Positions 35,409 to 47,545 of a stretch of 62,000 bases of DNA are shown here, in pieces. Positions within the stretch are counted from its first letter, which is position 1. Every line of letters starts with the position of its first letter. The position numbers and the translations under genes are program-made. The DNA comes from Phoronis australis (lineage: Eukaryota; Phoronida; Phoronidae), in NCBI GenBank assembly GCA_002633005.1, contig NMRA01000192.1, positions 538,644 to 600,643 on the forward strand. Direction: 5' to 3'. The notes beneath the pieces are model-generated. The model made no database searches. It saw nothing but the letters and a program-made list of their open reading frames with translations, and was not told the DNA's origin.

Positions 35409-36936
35409 CGAGGGTCATTCAATACGTTCTCGGCGTCACCCAGCGGCGATAGCAACTAAATTTGGCTTTTATTGTTCAATATAATCTCCCGTTACATCAA
35501 TGCATTTCTGTCATCTGTGCTCCAGTTTTGCAATGCCTTCGTAAAAGAAACTTTTGTCGAACGCCTCAAAATACTCCTCACGTGACCTGTTTCCCGCCAG
35601 ATGTGCGTTTGAAATTGTGCTGAAGATTTCTCAATTAACTTTCTGTATTTAAGTCTTACGTTATCTTATAATTCACCCACGATGAGTGCTGACGAACCAA
35701 GAAAGAGGTATGCAAGCAAAGATAGCGCATCCTTAAACGACAGAGCAAAAAAACTTACTCAAACAACCCTTGACTTCCGTCAGCTTGACCCGCCCCTGTG
35801 TGATTCGGACTCAAATGAGGACATTGCAAAGCTCGAAAAAGCGCTGACTTCGCCCCAAGTTATTAAAACACTCCGTGAGCAACTATTCCAGCCTGCCCTG
35901 GNTAAAAATCAGACGGGGCCAGGTCTGGAGAATAGGCGGGGTGCGGAAGGATTTCAAAGCCACATCTAGTTTCTTCAGCCACCGCAACTTGGGCAGTATG
36001 AACAGGTGCGTTGTCTTGAAGCAACAGCACTCCATTCCGAAACTGCCCGCGTCTCTTTTCCTTTAATGGTTTTTTCGAGTTTTTCCAAAAGTGATGCGTA
36101 GTAATTCCCAGTAACAGTGTGTCCTCGTTGCAAGTAGTCGATCATCTGAATATCTTCGCTGTCCCAGAACACAGAGGCCATAACATTGCTCGCAGAGGCA
36201 CCCAACTTGGACTTTCTCGGGCTTGGGGAACCCACGTGCTTCCATTGTTTACTTTGTTGTTTTGATTCCGGGTCAAAGTGGTGGACCCATGTCATCCTGG
36301 GGTACAAGTCTTCTGGAATATTTGGCTGGATCTGCTTGGAATCTTCATAGAAGTTCCTTTGAAATTTGCATTCTGCTCATTTTCTGATCTTGAGTTAACA
36401 TTCTTGGCAGGCATCGTGCACTCCTCATGCCCAAATTTTCATTTGAAATTTTAGAGACAGACCCATTGCTGATTCCAGCAGTGTTTGCCAGTTTAACAGT
36501 CAATCGCCTGTCTTTCATAACCATTGCATGAATTTTCTGCACATTTTCACTGGAGGTCGATAATTTGGGACGTCCTGGACGAGGGTCGTCTTCAATGCTT
36601 TCTCTACCCCTCTTGAATAAAGCTGGCCACTTTTTACTGTGGAGTAGCTCGAGGAGTCTGTTCCGAGTGTTTTTCACATCTCTTCACGAATATCTTTTGG
36701 TTTCATTCTTTTTTTACCCAAATGCTTTATGACGGCTCTCGTCTCCGTTATCTCCATGCCGCTAAATGTGTTGTCGTCTGCTTTTTGAAGCAGCGCTTCC
36801 TAGCGGCAGTTGACGGTACTAATTCAACATGAACGCAGTACTGTTATAAAAGATGAAATTTTACTATGGTGTGAAAAAAATTTAACCTGCGTTCCTGTTT
36901 TCTTGGTGATGCCGAGAACTTATTGAACGACCCTCG
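35409..36936 (-). mobile_element. Mariner (Tc1/mariner) transposon, decayed, with foreign insert
   Basis: TA target dinucleotides flank both ends (35407-35408, 36937-36938). The terminal inverted repeats are CGAGGGTCATTCAATACGTT at the left and its near-complement at the right. The minus strand carries a broken transposase. The N-terminal part has ALFKRGRESIEDDPRPGRP, RRLTVKLANTAGIS and LGMR (36345-36677). The catalytic part has TWVHHFDPESK, MASVFWDSEDI and NYYASLLEKL (35975-36307), then in another frame QDNAPVHTA and YSPDLAPSDF. The C-terminal part has REEYFEAFD and GDYIEQ (35410-35630). The D...DNAPVH...SPDLAPSD order is the mariner D,D34D triad. Several frameshifts and stops make it inactive. 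A plus-strand foreign segment (about 35635-35885) interrupts it. Confidence 0.88.
35635..35885 (+). other. Foreign ORF segment interrupting mariner, ending at a single N
   Basis: The plus ORF from 35682 begins MSADEPRKRYASKDSASLND and continues with TQTTLDFRQLD and an acidic, helical stretch up to about 35885. It resembles the N-terminal region of a LINE ORF1-type protein, but I cannot name it. Mariner transposase reads up to one side (SPDLAPSDF) and resumes on the other (near HLAGNRSREEYF). The right boundary coincides with the N at 35885, so a mis-join is as likely as a nested insertion. Confidence 0.5.
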
Positions 36937-36938
36937 TA

Positions 36939-37400
36939 TATAATAAAAATTTATTGCATTTATCTTTACTAGACATTCTCATAAGTTCAATAGAATTTCC
37001 GGCGTTTTATGAATAGCGTTCGGATAAATAACTTTGTCATCTGATCGACTCAGGTGTAAATCAACGCGATCACTGAATTATTAAAATGAAAAGAACCACT
37101 AAGTGCAAAACTATGTTCATTAACTGCAAAAAACACTCACGGATGATTGGAAAGAAAAGCCACTGTTGTTCACATATCTTTATAGAGCAACACTTGATTC
37201 ACAAACATTCATGAATTATGCACTAATCGTTTCGTTTAAACGTTTCAAAATGGATTAAGGAATTTTTCATTGTTAGGTAGCGATTTTTTCACGTGTACCC
37301 TGTGTTAGGCTGTAAAATAGCTCCGTTAGTCAGCCACTTATCTTTCAAGTGTTTGGCTACACACGCCAGTGAAACTATTATTGCGTAGGCTCCATGATAC
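36939..37400. other. Non-coding stretch
   Basis: AT-rich. No feature seen. Confidence 0.35.
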
Positions 37401-37401
37401 T

Positions 37402-37495
37402 CACACATCAACAACAGCAACAACAATAACAACAACAAAAACAACAATAATAAAAACAAAAACAACAACAATGCCAACAGCAACATCAGTAGCAA
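37402..37495 (+). repeat. Imperfect (CAA)n microsatellite
   Basis: CAACAACAG/CAACAATAA/CAAAAACAA units. They produce a false poly-Leu frame on the minus strand. Confidence 0.9.
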
Positions 37496-40400
37496 GAATA
37501 CATGTACTATAAAAATTGCAATAGTTAAAATCGCTTTCGGGCAAAAGTGAGGGCACATCTGAGTGAGAGTTCAAGGCAATTACTAAACGCGTTAGCTAGA
37601 ATCGATTTTAATGCAATAGTTTTCAACGAGGTTTTTCCAGCGTTGCGCGCTTATTCTCGTGTTTTGCTGTGCGTGGAACGTTGAAACTATACAAACGTGA
37701 ACTGATCTCGAAGGTGATATCACTCAACATATGGACCAATGGAAGGCAACATTGCTCTCGCGAAATCCACATGACCTGATGCCTTCGATTTATGTTTGTT
37801 ATGTTGTACTACCATAGACACTTGTTTCATTTGATTTTTTGTCACCCATTGAAGTGGCATTTTTACCTGCTTTGATACACTGTTATTGCCTGCTCATTTT
37901 CGGTTAGAGGTTGTGGTTTTGCAGCCTCATGATCAGATCACGAATATCGACATTTGATGTCTGCATGGACGGCGTGAATGGAAAGTGATATGTCACGGCT
38001 TTCCGGTCAAAGTTGCCTCATAAGACCGTGGGCTGGATGCCACAGAATGCCTATGTGTATAAAACCACCCATGTGACCATTTTTGGAGAGATGGGGTGAC
38101 TTTATCATGAACTATTGTGGCAAAAGTAAAAATTCACCATGATTTTAAATCTTACACAATCCTAGTTTGGCTAATTATGCAAATTGAATAGAAAATATTT
38201 AAATATAACATTTCCACATATTTTTAAATCATCCAGACACAAACAACTGTTTTACATTAAAATGCACATTTAAGGAAAATGCCTGAATCTATAAGCGATA
38301 CTTGGTGGTGGAATGTGAAACCACTATTCCAAACCTTTTAATAGTTTTAATGAAGATATAAGTATTCTCAAACTAACACAGTCGCCATTTAATTTGACAA
38401 CAGATTTAAAATTTAAAAACATTTATTTTTCCAAAAACATAACTCAGTTTACATAAGATGGTGAAAAGATTCACCATTTTAATTCCAGGTCCTGCATACC
38501 TTGTTTTTAAGAAAGTTTTAACAATTCGTTTTACTTTTAGCATTTTTGATCAAAAAATAAAAGTTAACTTTGAGCATTTTTAATTAAAAAAAATAAGAAG
38601 TGAACCACAAAATTTCCCAAAAAAATTGCTCTTACTGTATCATCAAACAGATTCCACCTTGAACATTTGCATCAGAGAAAATTCGGTCATGTTATTGTTC
38701 TTATTAAATTGCTACTGGGTGTACCATTACCCTCTGGTAAGTATCACTAAAATACATGGTCACGTGACCCAGTTGATGACAGATTGATACAAAGTCAAAA
38801 ATTAAATTTTACAGATTTGTCGATAAAGTCCTACATAACCTTAAGGTTTTGTAACTTTTCTTAAAATATCTATCATTTGCCAGTATTTTCTGAGAAATCG
38901 TATTGAGATGCGAGAAAAAGAAATAGGTTACAATGGGTTACAGTTAGGTTAAACTTTGACAATATACTAATGTTTGTTTAACACTACCGATACCAGTTCT
39001 ACAAAGTGCAGTGAGACACTGCACAGAAGAGGTGGACAAATTGAAGTTGTGTTTCAGTGTTTTCAACTACATAGTGAAAATACAGTAGGCCTAATGTCAC
39101 ACAAACTCGCGGCACCAAACAGTTCACACTTGGCAGCACTGCAGGCAGGTATTTCGGTATCAAATGATATTCATGGAGTCAGTTGCTGATACACGTAAGC
39201 TATATGACGATTTAGGTGGACACGGTTTCAGAATATCGCCGCGCTATTTGATGTGAATATTTCGGTAGTTTCCAGTAATCTCGTAAAATTATTGTGAAGT
39301 CTCCGGTATGATTTCTGTGTCTGAAAATAAGCTCTTTATTAATCGTACACCCTGTGCGATATTTGATCGTGAGAAATCTCTCACCTTGGTTCGGCGCTAA
39401 GTCATAGTCATTCTTGTCATTGTATCACGACAATGAATTCAACAAAAGTGTAAACTATGTTTCCTACATGTACATATCTGTACTCCGTTTCGAGTCTGTG
39501 AAAACTTTTGTATCAATGGATCTTGGTTAACAGACTAATGGGCCTTCCAACTACTGGGCGATTCTCATATCGAGATAAGCACATCTGTTATCCAGAAAGT
39601 CGGAGAATACATGCATAACTTCATCAATCAATGATTTTTGCACAATAATAACCACCCCTAATAGAGTAAATTCTCAATACCTTGTGAGCAATAATTTTGT
39701 TCAAAATAGTTGCTGTACAGTCTCTAATCGACCTAAAAATTAGGGTTTTGCGTGCTACAAAACGTCTGCTGGTGCCGAGGCAAATACATGTATTGTGAAA
39801 TAACCGGTGACGTATTTCCTTTTGTGCTGTATGCAACAGGCGAGTCCCTGACATGGAACCTTGCAGTGGCCTGCAAACTGCAACACTGTAACAATATTAT
39901 GATGATCACGTCGTGTTCTTGTTGTGTCAAAATATTATATCTGGCGGGCGTTAATGTTTTTCTATGTCAATTAGTGTTTTTCGAAAAACAAAGCAACCAA
40001 TGAGGTGAGTAACACTTCGCGCACTGTGTTCTCAGAAACAGGAGCGCCAGCTGATTTAGCATTTTTGCCAAAAAACATGTTATCAATTAAAATTTTTATC
40101 AACTCTGCATTATGCCACTGAGTAACGGCGTCCGAAGATTATAGACTTGTATGAGAAAATGACTTTCGTGACAAAAAGTGTTTTAGCACATTTTCTGACA
40201 TCAGGTGTTCTGCAGAACATTGAACCGACTGATAATTTATGATGTAAAAATCTATTTAGTTATGATGGCTGTCACATTTTCTTGATTCCGTTTATTTATT
40301 CATTTCGCCCTTTGCGTTAAACAGTTTACCTCAGCTCATGGGTGGCGAGACATTTCGGTGGAAACACTTTGTAGCTGCAGGAGTTAAAAATAATCACCTT

Positions 40401-40850
40401 GTCTGCCAGGCATAGACTTTATCTCAGAAAATCCTGCTAAATCTTAGTTTATGGCATGAGAAAGATTCATTAGTTAAATAGCTGAAACGAATGTGCATTA
40501 CAGTTCATCAGTGCATCAAGTAGCTGCAGATATTAGGTGGAACTGTATGCGGTTTATGCCTTTGCCGTGCACATAAAAGCAAATTCAGCAGAGTGCGCAG
40601 TCATCACCTAGCTTTATACCAAGACATCAATCATAACTTGAGATACTCCTGTTTAAATAGGAGTTGTGGATCAATCTCTTGTTTTATAAACATGGCATTA
40701 ACTAAACAACGGGAGAGAAGATTGGAATTATTTCAAGATCCAATAACTGTCCAATGCAGCCGACCGATGACTGCCAGATGTCAGTTGAGTGTTATGGGTA
40801 GGAAGAAGTCTGTAGTCTCGTGTTGCTGTGCTGGCGTTGACACGACGATC
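37496..40850. other. Non-coding stretch
   Basis: About 3.3 kb, very AT-rich between 38100 and 38960. The 12-bp palindrome GGTCACGTGACC lies at 38758-38769. TACATGTA lies near 39467 and 39787. No exon is supported. Confidence 0.35.
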
Positions 40851-40932
40851 TAGTCGTCGTCATTCATCGTCGTCGTCATTCATTGTCGTCATCATTCATC
40901 GTCGTCGTCATTCATCGTCGTCGTCGTCGTAT
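40850..40932 (+). repeat. Compound (CGT)n/ATTCAT microsatellite
   Basis: Repeated blocks of CGTCGTCATTCAT followed by a run of CGT triplets. Confidence 0.9.
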
Positions 40933-43720
40933 GCGAAAATTCAGATACATAACGCTAAACTTCTCATAGATCAGACGAATCAATAAAATACTTTTTCAGT
41001 ACTTGTAGTTGACAAACACCATATTTTTAGAATCTACGGAAACCACAGACAGCCTCAGATTAATCATGTTACACCCCGTATGTTTAGAAGGCAACTAACC
41101 GATCTAAAAGTACTTCACAATTACTCAATTTGTAGTTTTATATAGATATCAGGGTACTTAGACTTCCGTGCGTTCCACGCACTGCTTTAGCCTGCCTGCG
41201 CACAAAGCTCTTCTCTCACGTTCACCTTTCCCTTTCACGTACGTACATGTATATTGGCCCCTCCTGCACCATTTTCGTGTCTCACTGACATATATTTTGG
41301 TTGCACACAGACCACGGCTGTCCTCCCGCAGTCCGCGGTGCTAGTTCCCGACCTGACGGACCTATAATAGTTGCTGTTCCAATTTTTTGAATATCCTCAA
41401 ATCAAAAAGAAATTGCGTTTTTCACTAAATAAGATAATTTAATCCAGCCTTTCAAGCACTTTACCGACAATAACGTTTATGTAATCACGAAGACAACTGG
41501 AATTGTTTTATTGAGCGCAAAGTGAAATCAGTAACTTTTTGCTGTCTCCTCAACAAACATTGTCAGTATATGAATATATGTTTGTATTTTTATTGTTTAG
41601 AAGCAGCAGTTGGGTAATGATTTTGTTTAAAACGAATTGATAATCAGCGAGAATGTGTTTACTCAAGCAGATTTGTGCGCAATAATTTTGTATTGAATTA
41701 TGCGAAGTGGGCCGAGGCAATGGAACGGCGTGCGAGGGTGTGGGACAGGTTTCGAGATCAACGAATAATGTGCAACAGCAAGGCTGGTCTGTAAGATTCG
41801 GAAATGTGGTTCGGGAGGGGAAATATGCGTTAATCGTAGGCGAAAAGCGAGCGCGAGAGAAGAGATTAGTGCGCGATTAGCTAGCCTAGCAAGAACTTAG
41901 GCGCCCTTGATTAACCGGAACGCAAGGATTCTGTAGATGTCGTTACACTCTCTGTTGCGAGATTCCGCGAGTACAAGCTGAGTGTAAACAACAGCTGAGT
42001 TCCCCGTAACAACGTAAACAAACCCTTAAACAAAACGAATTGTTGTGTTCGCCACTCATGTCCTATCTCTCAATACTTATGTATAAGCGTTATGTTGCTT
42101 CCTTATTTTTCCATTACGGTTTGTAAGCAGGAACAAATAACTAATTTTATCTCGATGCCGAGGCCAGAAGTCAGACTGGAATCACCATGTATTATTTTGA
42201 ATTTCAATTTTTTTATAATCAGTCTTTTTTGCATTATGTCTTTTGCGGCCCAAATTGGCGAGATCTGCAGAGATTTCACTCTGTAGTTTCTCTAGATGCC
42301 GTTCCCGACATCAAGCGTGCGTACGCTCGGCTGTTTATTGATTCGGATTTTCCGATGGGCCGGTCCGTTGTACAAGCGAAGCACGTGACCACACTGGCTT
42401 CTTTCGCGAGAATCTTGCGTCTACGGAACATCCCAGGATCTTGAGTTTTCTCCGCGAGATACATTAAGCGCCGAGCATGGTTTGAACAGCCCGTTCTCTT
42501 CCAGCCCCAAAACCACTTCTCATCTCCAGTTTTGAATCGTTAAGTGCTCTGAATCAAAAGTTAGATCCCTGTACCAAATGTTGGCTTATAGCAGCTTGAG
42601 CACAGAAACCTTTTGCAGTGATGCACATGTACGTGTTCACTAAAGTTCAGGAAAAATAACGTGTGATCTTGTGCGTATAGAGGTAACACATTTTTGCATG
42701 CAGATAGTGAATTTTAGTCAACTTCATAGTCTACACTATGTCCAAATTGCAATCGAGTAAATTTCAACAGGTGTATTTTCAAACCCTGACACAGCGTCTA
42801 AGAATTATGCCAGTAGTTTGGTATGCTTGTGCAAATGTGAAATTGTGAAACAACACACGACTGTAATTGAAGGAACGGGGTTTTTTTGGCAATTCACGTG
42901 CCATGAAAATGCTGCCATAGTTCTGAAGTTGAGATTTTGAAAAACGAGAAGTGTGAATTATTTCTCATAGTTACGAAGTCGGACTGGAATTTCCACGTTC
43001 GTTTTTGTCCCTGTGAATCTGATCAGTTTTGCACAGATGGCCGGGAGCGGATGTGATAAGTGGACGAGCTCAATTAGATTTTATGCATTTACCTGTCAGC
43101 ATAGTTGTGCGCCTCCAGCTAGCGTGATGGCAATCTCAGCTAATTTGAAATAACACATAACATTTAAAAAAGACAGTTTGACCATTACAAAATGTTATTC
43201 ATGATTAAACTTAAGCGTTAAGAGAACGAATTCTGTATCCTACACCAGGAAGGTTTTTTGATACAAAGAATTTCACGTTGAAAAAGTAAGGATTGGTTTG
43301 CTCAAATCAATTCAAAATTGCGACAGAAGTCTTGCAGTCAGAATGTACTGATAAATGATCGACTATTAATTTAATTGCGTAGCCGTCTCCTAATTAGACT
43401 ACAAAGTGCACTCAATGAGACTTTTATCTCTAGAAAATGACATCCGGGCCTTGAAGTCGAGTCAATGTTTTGTTATCTGATAGTCTGGTTCTTATTTCTT
43501 ATTGGTTGATTTTACAACAAATGGGGTCTCAGCTGGACAGTAAAAATTTAACTCCAAAAGCTTTTTAGCGTTTTTCTATGACGAGTACATGCACGTAGTG
43601 ACTGCATGATACGGGCGTTATCCGCAACAATATGAAAGGTACTTAAGGAAATGAAACTTCTCTTTCAATTCAGTCGTTGCTAACTAGTAATTACATGCCA
43701 CGCTATTATACAAATATTAT
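40933..43720. other. Non-coding stretch
   Basis: A more GC-rich part at 41700-41960 (GCGAGCGCGAGAG and similar) could be regulatory or an untranslated exon, but nothing specific is recognisable. A plus ORF at 42187-42444 (85 codons) has no known motif. Confidence 0.35.
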
Positions 43721-43723
43721 TAA

Positions 43724-43840
43724 CACACATACGTGCCGCACACACATACGCACATACGTGCATCCGTATATTCATTCACACATATACATTCACACACACG
43801 TGCACGCACATTCATTCAAACATTCATACATGCGCATGCG
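43724..43840 (+). repeat. Imperfect (CA)n/ACATAC-type low-complexity tract
   Basis: Alternating CACACATACG, CATTCACACA and TACATGCGC blocks, ending in GCATGCGCATG. Confidence 0.8.
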
Positions 43841-45272
43841 CATGAATATGACCATATGTTGATTTGCCATGTGACCCACTCACACCATTTAACTGGTTGG
43901 CCATCGAATCACTTGTGTCGAATGGACATCATGTCACAGCACTCTGATTATTCATGCATTCTATAGACCGGTCATACGAATACACTATTCGACAATCCAG
44001 GTACTTAGGCAGGGATTTAAAGTGATATTATGTGCGAGAAAGTGAGTGCTGGTCACCTGAAAGAGGATTCGAGCCTTCGCACCCCCTGTCACTGTCTTAC
44101 GCTCTGCTGGCGGCGCTAAACCACACTCGATAAATATTTTAATACATTTAACTGGTCACCAGTCTTGATTTCATCGTATGTCTGGCAGACAACGTTAACA
44201 TTGGCAATCTGTAATAAAATTTAAAAAACACAACATCTTGTGTTGTTTTATAACTCAGGGCGAAACTAATACCTTAAAGAAACAAGTAACAGTAGTCGCA
44301 ACGTTCTACGGCCATAAAACGGATGATGTCCCTTTTAACTTCACGCTGTAATCGCGTGCATGCGGTCTGTGACTTTTGCTTTCCAATTATTAATATAAGT
44401 CGTGTTTACCAAAACAGATATCAATTAAGTTTTGACAGAACAAAATGAAGCAAAGGGATTCAATAAATCACTTGATCTTATGTTTTGGATCATTAACTCG
44501 GCACAGAAGAAATAAACCCAATTAGTGGGAAAAACAACCGTAGCGGGCATCGACCAATCTCATTGGCAGTGATACAACAGCTTCCTATGGCTGCGTACTT
44601 GTGTTTAGTTGTAACCACATTATTTCTATTTAATAATGAAGGTGTAACCGATTACATGACAATTTCATCGGTTTTAGGCTTTAATTACGGAACAGAAGCA
44701 AATGGAACTTCCTAGTTGAGTACTTAAGCCGGAACGTTTTTACCGCAAAAATCCATATGTCGATTTGCGAGCGAAGTAAACTTTTAAATGAAATTTACCC
44801 AGTCTGAGAACTGCAAACACTTCATTGCAAAATCACAAGTCAGTTCACTTAGCTAAGATAGATTTCTCCCACAAACTTTTGATTAGTTTCTGATTGAGCT
44901 CGATCTTTTAAATTTCATTTCATTAACGTAATCGGCGAAAATAAAACATGAGCAAAATGCGGAATGTTGAACAGAATTACATTTTATCTCAAAAAATTCC
45001 ACAGTTGTTCGGAGCTTGGTCATCGAAATACTTAGATTTTGTTACGTGACTGTGTTTTCTTTTTGTTTTCATTTGCAAAACCTGCGAGCCCAGTGACACT
45101 CGACTTCCCCAGTTGTTGAACCACGTAACTTTCAGGTAGAAAAACTCATTTTGTCTGCCATTTAATTTTAGACTACAGAGATAATGTCCAGCAACACAGC
45201 ACTGTAGTAATAATTACCTCCAAAAACCGACTTCAGTTACCAACCATAATTACCAGGTTATCTGATTTTCAA
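43841..45272. other. Non-coding stretch
   Basis: No supported gene. A pol-III B-box-like string on the minus strand near 44060-44075 is too weak for a tRNA or SINE call. Confidence 0.35.
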
Positions 45273-45350
45273 CATGGGTGGCTTAGCACTGAAAAAAGTG
45301 GGCGCTCTAGCCACCCCCCCCCCCCAACCCCCTATGGTGCGCCGCCCATG
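45273..45350. mobile_element. Short GC-rich fold-back element, 78 bp
   Basis: It begins CATGGGTGGC and ends GCCGCCCATG. The interior has CACTGAAAAAAGTGGGCGC and a poly-C run, then CCCCCTATGGTGCGCCGCC. TTCAA flanks both sides, consistent with a 5-bp target-site duplication. Related sequence is at 59560-59682, with partial matches at 14630-14652 and 15817-15828. Confidence 0.72.
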
Positions 45351-45559
45351 TTCAAATGTTCAAGCAGATTTGGCCACTTAGAAAAGCGAGTTTGGTATAA
45401 TAACGTGTACGCGGACAGGTCAAGGTCATTTCACTATCGTTAAGACTCGGCGAGATTCAGTTGGTTAAAAAGACCAAGCTTGGAAGCATTATTACGTGTA
45501 TTATTACTTCTGGAACTCAGGAGAATAATGCACACACTCGTACACAGTGCTGTAATGGT

Positions 45560-45700
45560 AAAATTAGAGGTAAATAGGCGCCCAAAGCCCACCGTATCAC
45601 CGTAAGAACTGAACGTAACTTACGGTGCGTAGGCGCTACGTTCAAATGCCAAAAGGTGGTTGGCTGCGCCTACGTGCGCCTACGTGCGCCTACGCCCCAC
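45560..45700. repeat. Hairpin followed by short GCGCCTACGT tandem units
   Basis: ACCGTAAG...CTTACGGT (45599-45625 region) is an 8-bp inverted repeat. About 40 bp further on, TGCGCCTACG is repeated three to four times (45664-45696). The same GGCGC/TACG vocabulary occurs in and after the hairpin. Confidence 0.6.
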
Positions 45701-47154
45701 TGCTCGTACACCTGCTTCCTGTGCATTTCCGGAACTGCTCAATTCGTCTCGCACGGCAGTCTAGTGCTCTATATTCATCCCTAAAACTTTTTTCGGAGCA
45801 GTTATCCCATCATTGTGCTACGGTTCTTCGTCATTTTTTCCAACATACACTCAGGAGATTAGTCCTTGAGTTTTTTCACCCCGGCTTTGATCAGTATTAC
45901 CCATCACCGACCATTTTCAAAGCGACTGCTAACAAAACAGCTGTTGAGTTAGCATTCTCGAATAATTTTGTCAGAAAGCCTTTGTTGGGAATTGCAGGTT
46001 TTGCTGCTTTGTTGTTCTTCTAAAAGCTACTAATTCTAAGACGTCATCACTATCGTTTTTGGGTCGTAAAACCAAGTTGTCCGTTTAAAGCTACAACTCG
46101 CCGATAAGCTGGCTAAAACAAATTTCTCATTAGGCCTTTGCTCACATAAAATGGGTCTCACAATATTTCTTACGATAATGAGATTCTATTTTTGTTACCA
46201 TCTTGAGCATCGAAACCAGTCAGCGATTCAAGAAAACGCTACGCGTATTAAAATTATTGGATGGCGCATGTACGCATTGCCTAGCTATGCCTTGAGCTCA
46301 TAACAAAAATGATTCCTATCACGGTAAGGAAGGTCGAGTTTAAGATTGTAAAGGAATGATCCTTTTTTGTTTATTAGCCGGCTCTTCAAGGTAAAATGCA
46401 GCGTTAATAACGAGAAATTTTTGTTTGAATTAAAGTGAGGTCACCACGCATCAAACAGGTGCTCAAAGATGATTGCTTTCACACTAACAGTTTCATCCTT
46501 GGAGAGCATTTCGCAGAAAACATGTATTTCCGTACCTTAAGATTTTAACCAAGGAACATTAAATCAACATAGAGCCTGCTTCGATGAAGTTACGTATCAT
46601 TCTTTTAACAGATATCCCTTTAACATCTACATGTAGATTTGAATCTCTTATGAAAACTCCGGATACCTCGCTTCTAAAATTCGTCCACCATGCTCTCAAG
46701 CGTCACAATTTTCTACCCAGTCTGTAACGCTCCTGTTCTGCTGTACATTATACTTTGGACCTATGATCATACATGTATGTATATTGTTCAATAATAAAGA
46801 AACTTTTTCATAGCAAGTGGCTTCATTTTGGTGAAGTTGCAAAACCAATACCAGTAAATGTACAACAGTGTTTAGCGACGACTAAAATAAGCAGATGTTC
46901 TAAGTTTAGAGCGTTCTTGCTTTCTTTGAGCCAAATAAACTGTATATATGATTTTTTTGGGAAGAAAATTGGCCCGTGTGATTGCAAGTCTCCATAGAAG
47001 CCACTTGGAAGCGTTTCATTTACGCAAGTCGCAGACGGAGAGGGCTGTTCCATGCTGTCAGTGTTGCATTGACTATTTTCAACTTATTTTCCAAGCATTG
47101 ACCACCATGGGAAAACAACAAAGCTATAGCTGTGTCAGAATAGGTTGATGTGAT
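45701..47154. other. Non-coding stretch
   Basis: A 132-codon plus ORF begins at 45625 and runs to 46023. It starts within the repeat and has a hydrophobic end (LLGIAGFAALLFF) but no recognisable domain; I do not call it a gene. Confidence 0.3.
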
Positions 47155-47545
47155 TTATCATTATCACTATCATCACTATAAGTAGTAAATAATAACAATA
47201 TCAGTAATAATAATAATAATAACATGATACTAATGATAGAAATAATATAATTCTAATAGTAATAACAATGGTAGTTATGATAATATTAATTATTATTATC
47301 ATTATCATTATTACTATTATTCATTATTATTTTTATTATTATTTATTTTTATTTATTAAAATAACAACGATAATAATCTAAAGTATAAAAACTATCACTG
47401 TCGTTGTTCTTACTATAATTGCTGTTTGTAGTTGTCATTGCTGTTGTTTTATATTCATATCCATAATTAGTATTGTTGTTTGCGTTGTTGATAACTACAA
47501 TTTATTCATTTTTTGTTTTATTTTATTTTATTTTGTTTTGTTTTG
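47155..47545. repeat. AT-rich (TAA)n/(TTA)n low-complexity tract
   Basis: TAATAATAATAATAA is followed about 60 bp later by complementary ATTATTATTATCATTATCATT, so the tract can fold on itself. It ends in TTTTATTTTATTTTGTTTTG repeats. Confidence 0.88.

Noticed and set aside
37289-37558. Poly-Leu membrane-like ORF on the minus strand
   Set aside because: It is produced by the (CAA)n tract; no other domain.
42187-42444. 85-codon plus ORF
   Set aside because: No known motif, and overlapping frames are equally open.
44040-44120. Pol-III B-box-like GGCTCGAATCC on the minus strand (tRNA or SINE)
   Set aside because: The A box is poor and no anticodon arm is convincing. It could be an old SINE, but there is too little to call.
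45625-46023. 132-codon ORF with hydrophobic C-terminus
   Set aside because: Starts in a repeat, no domain, no splice or promoter support.
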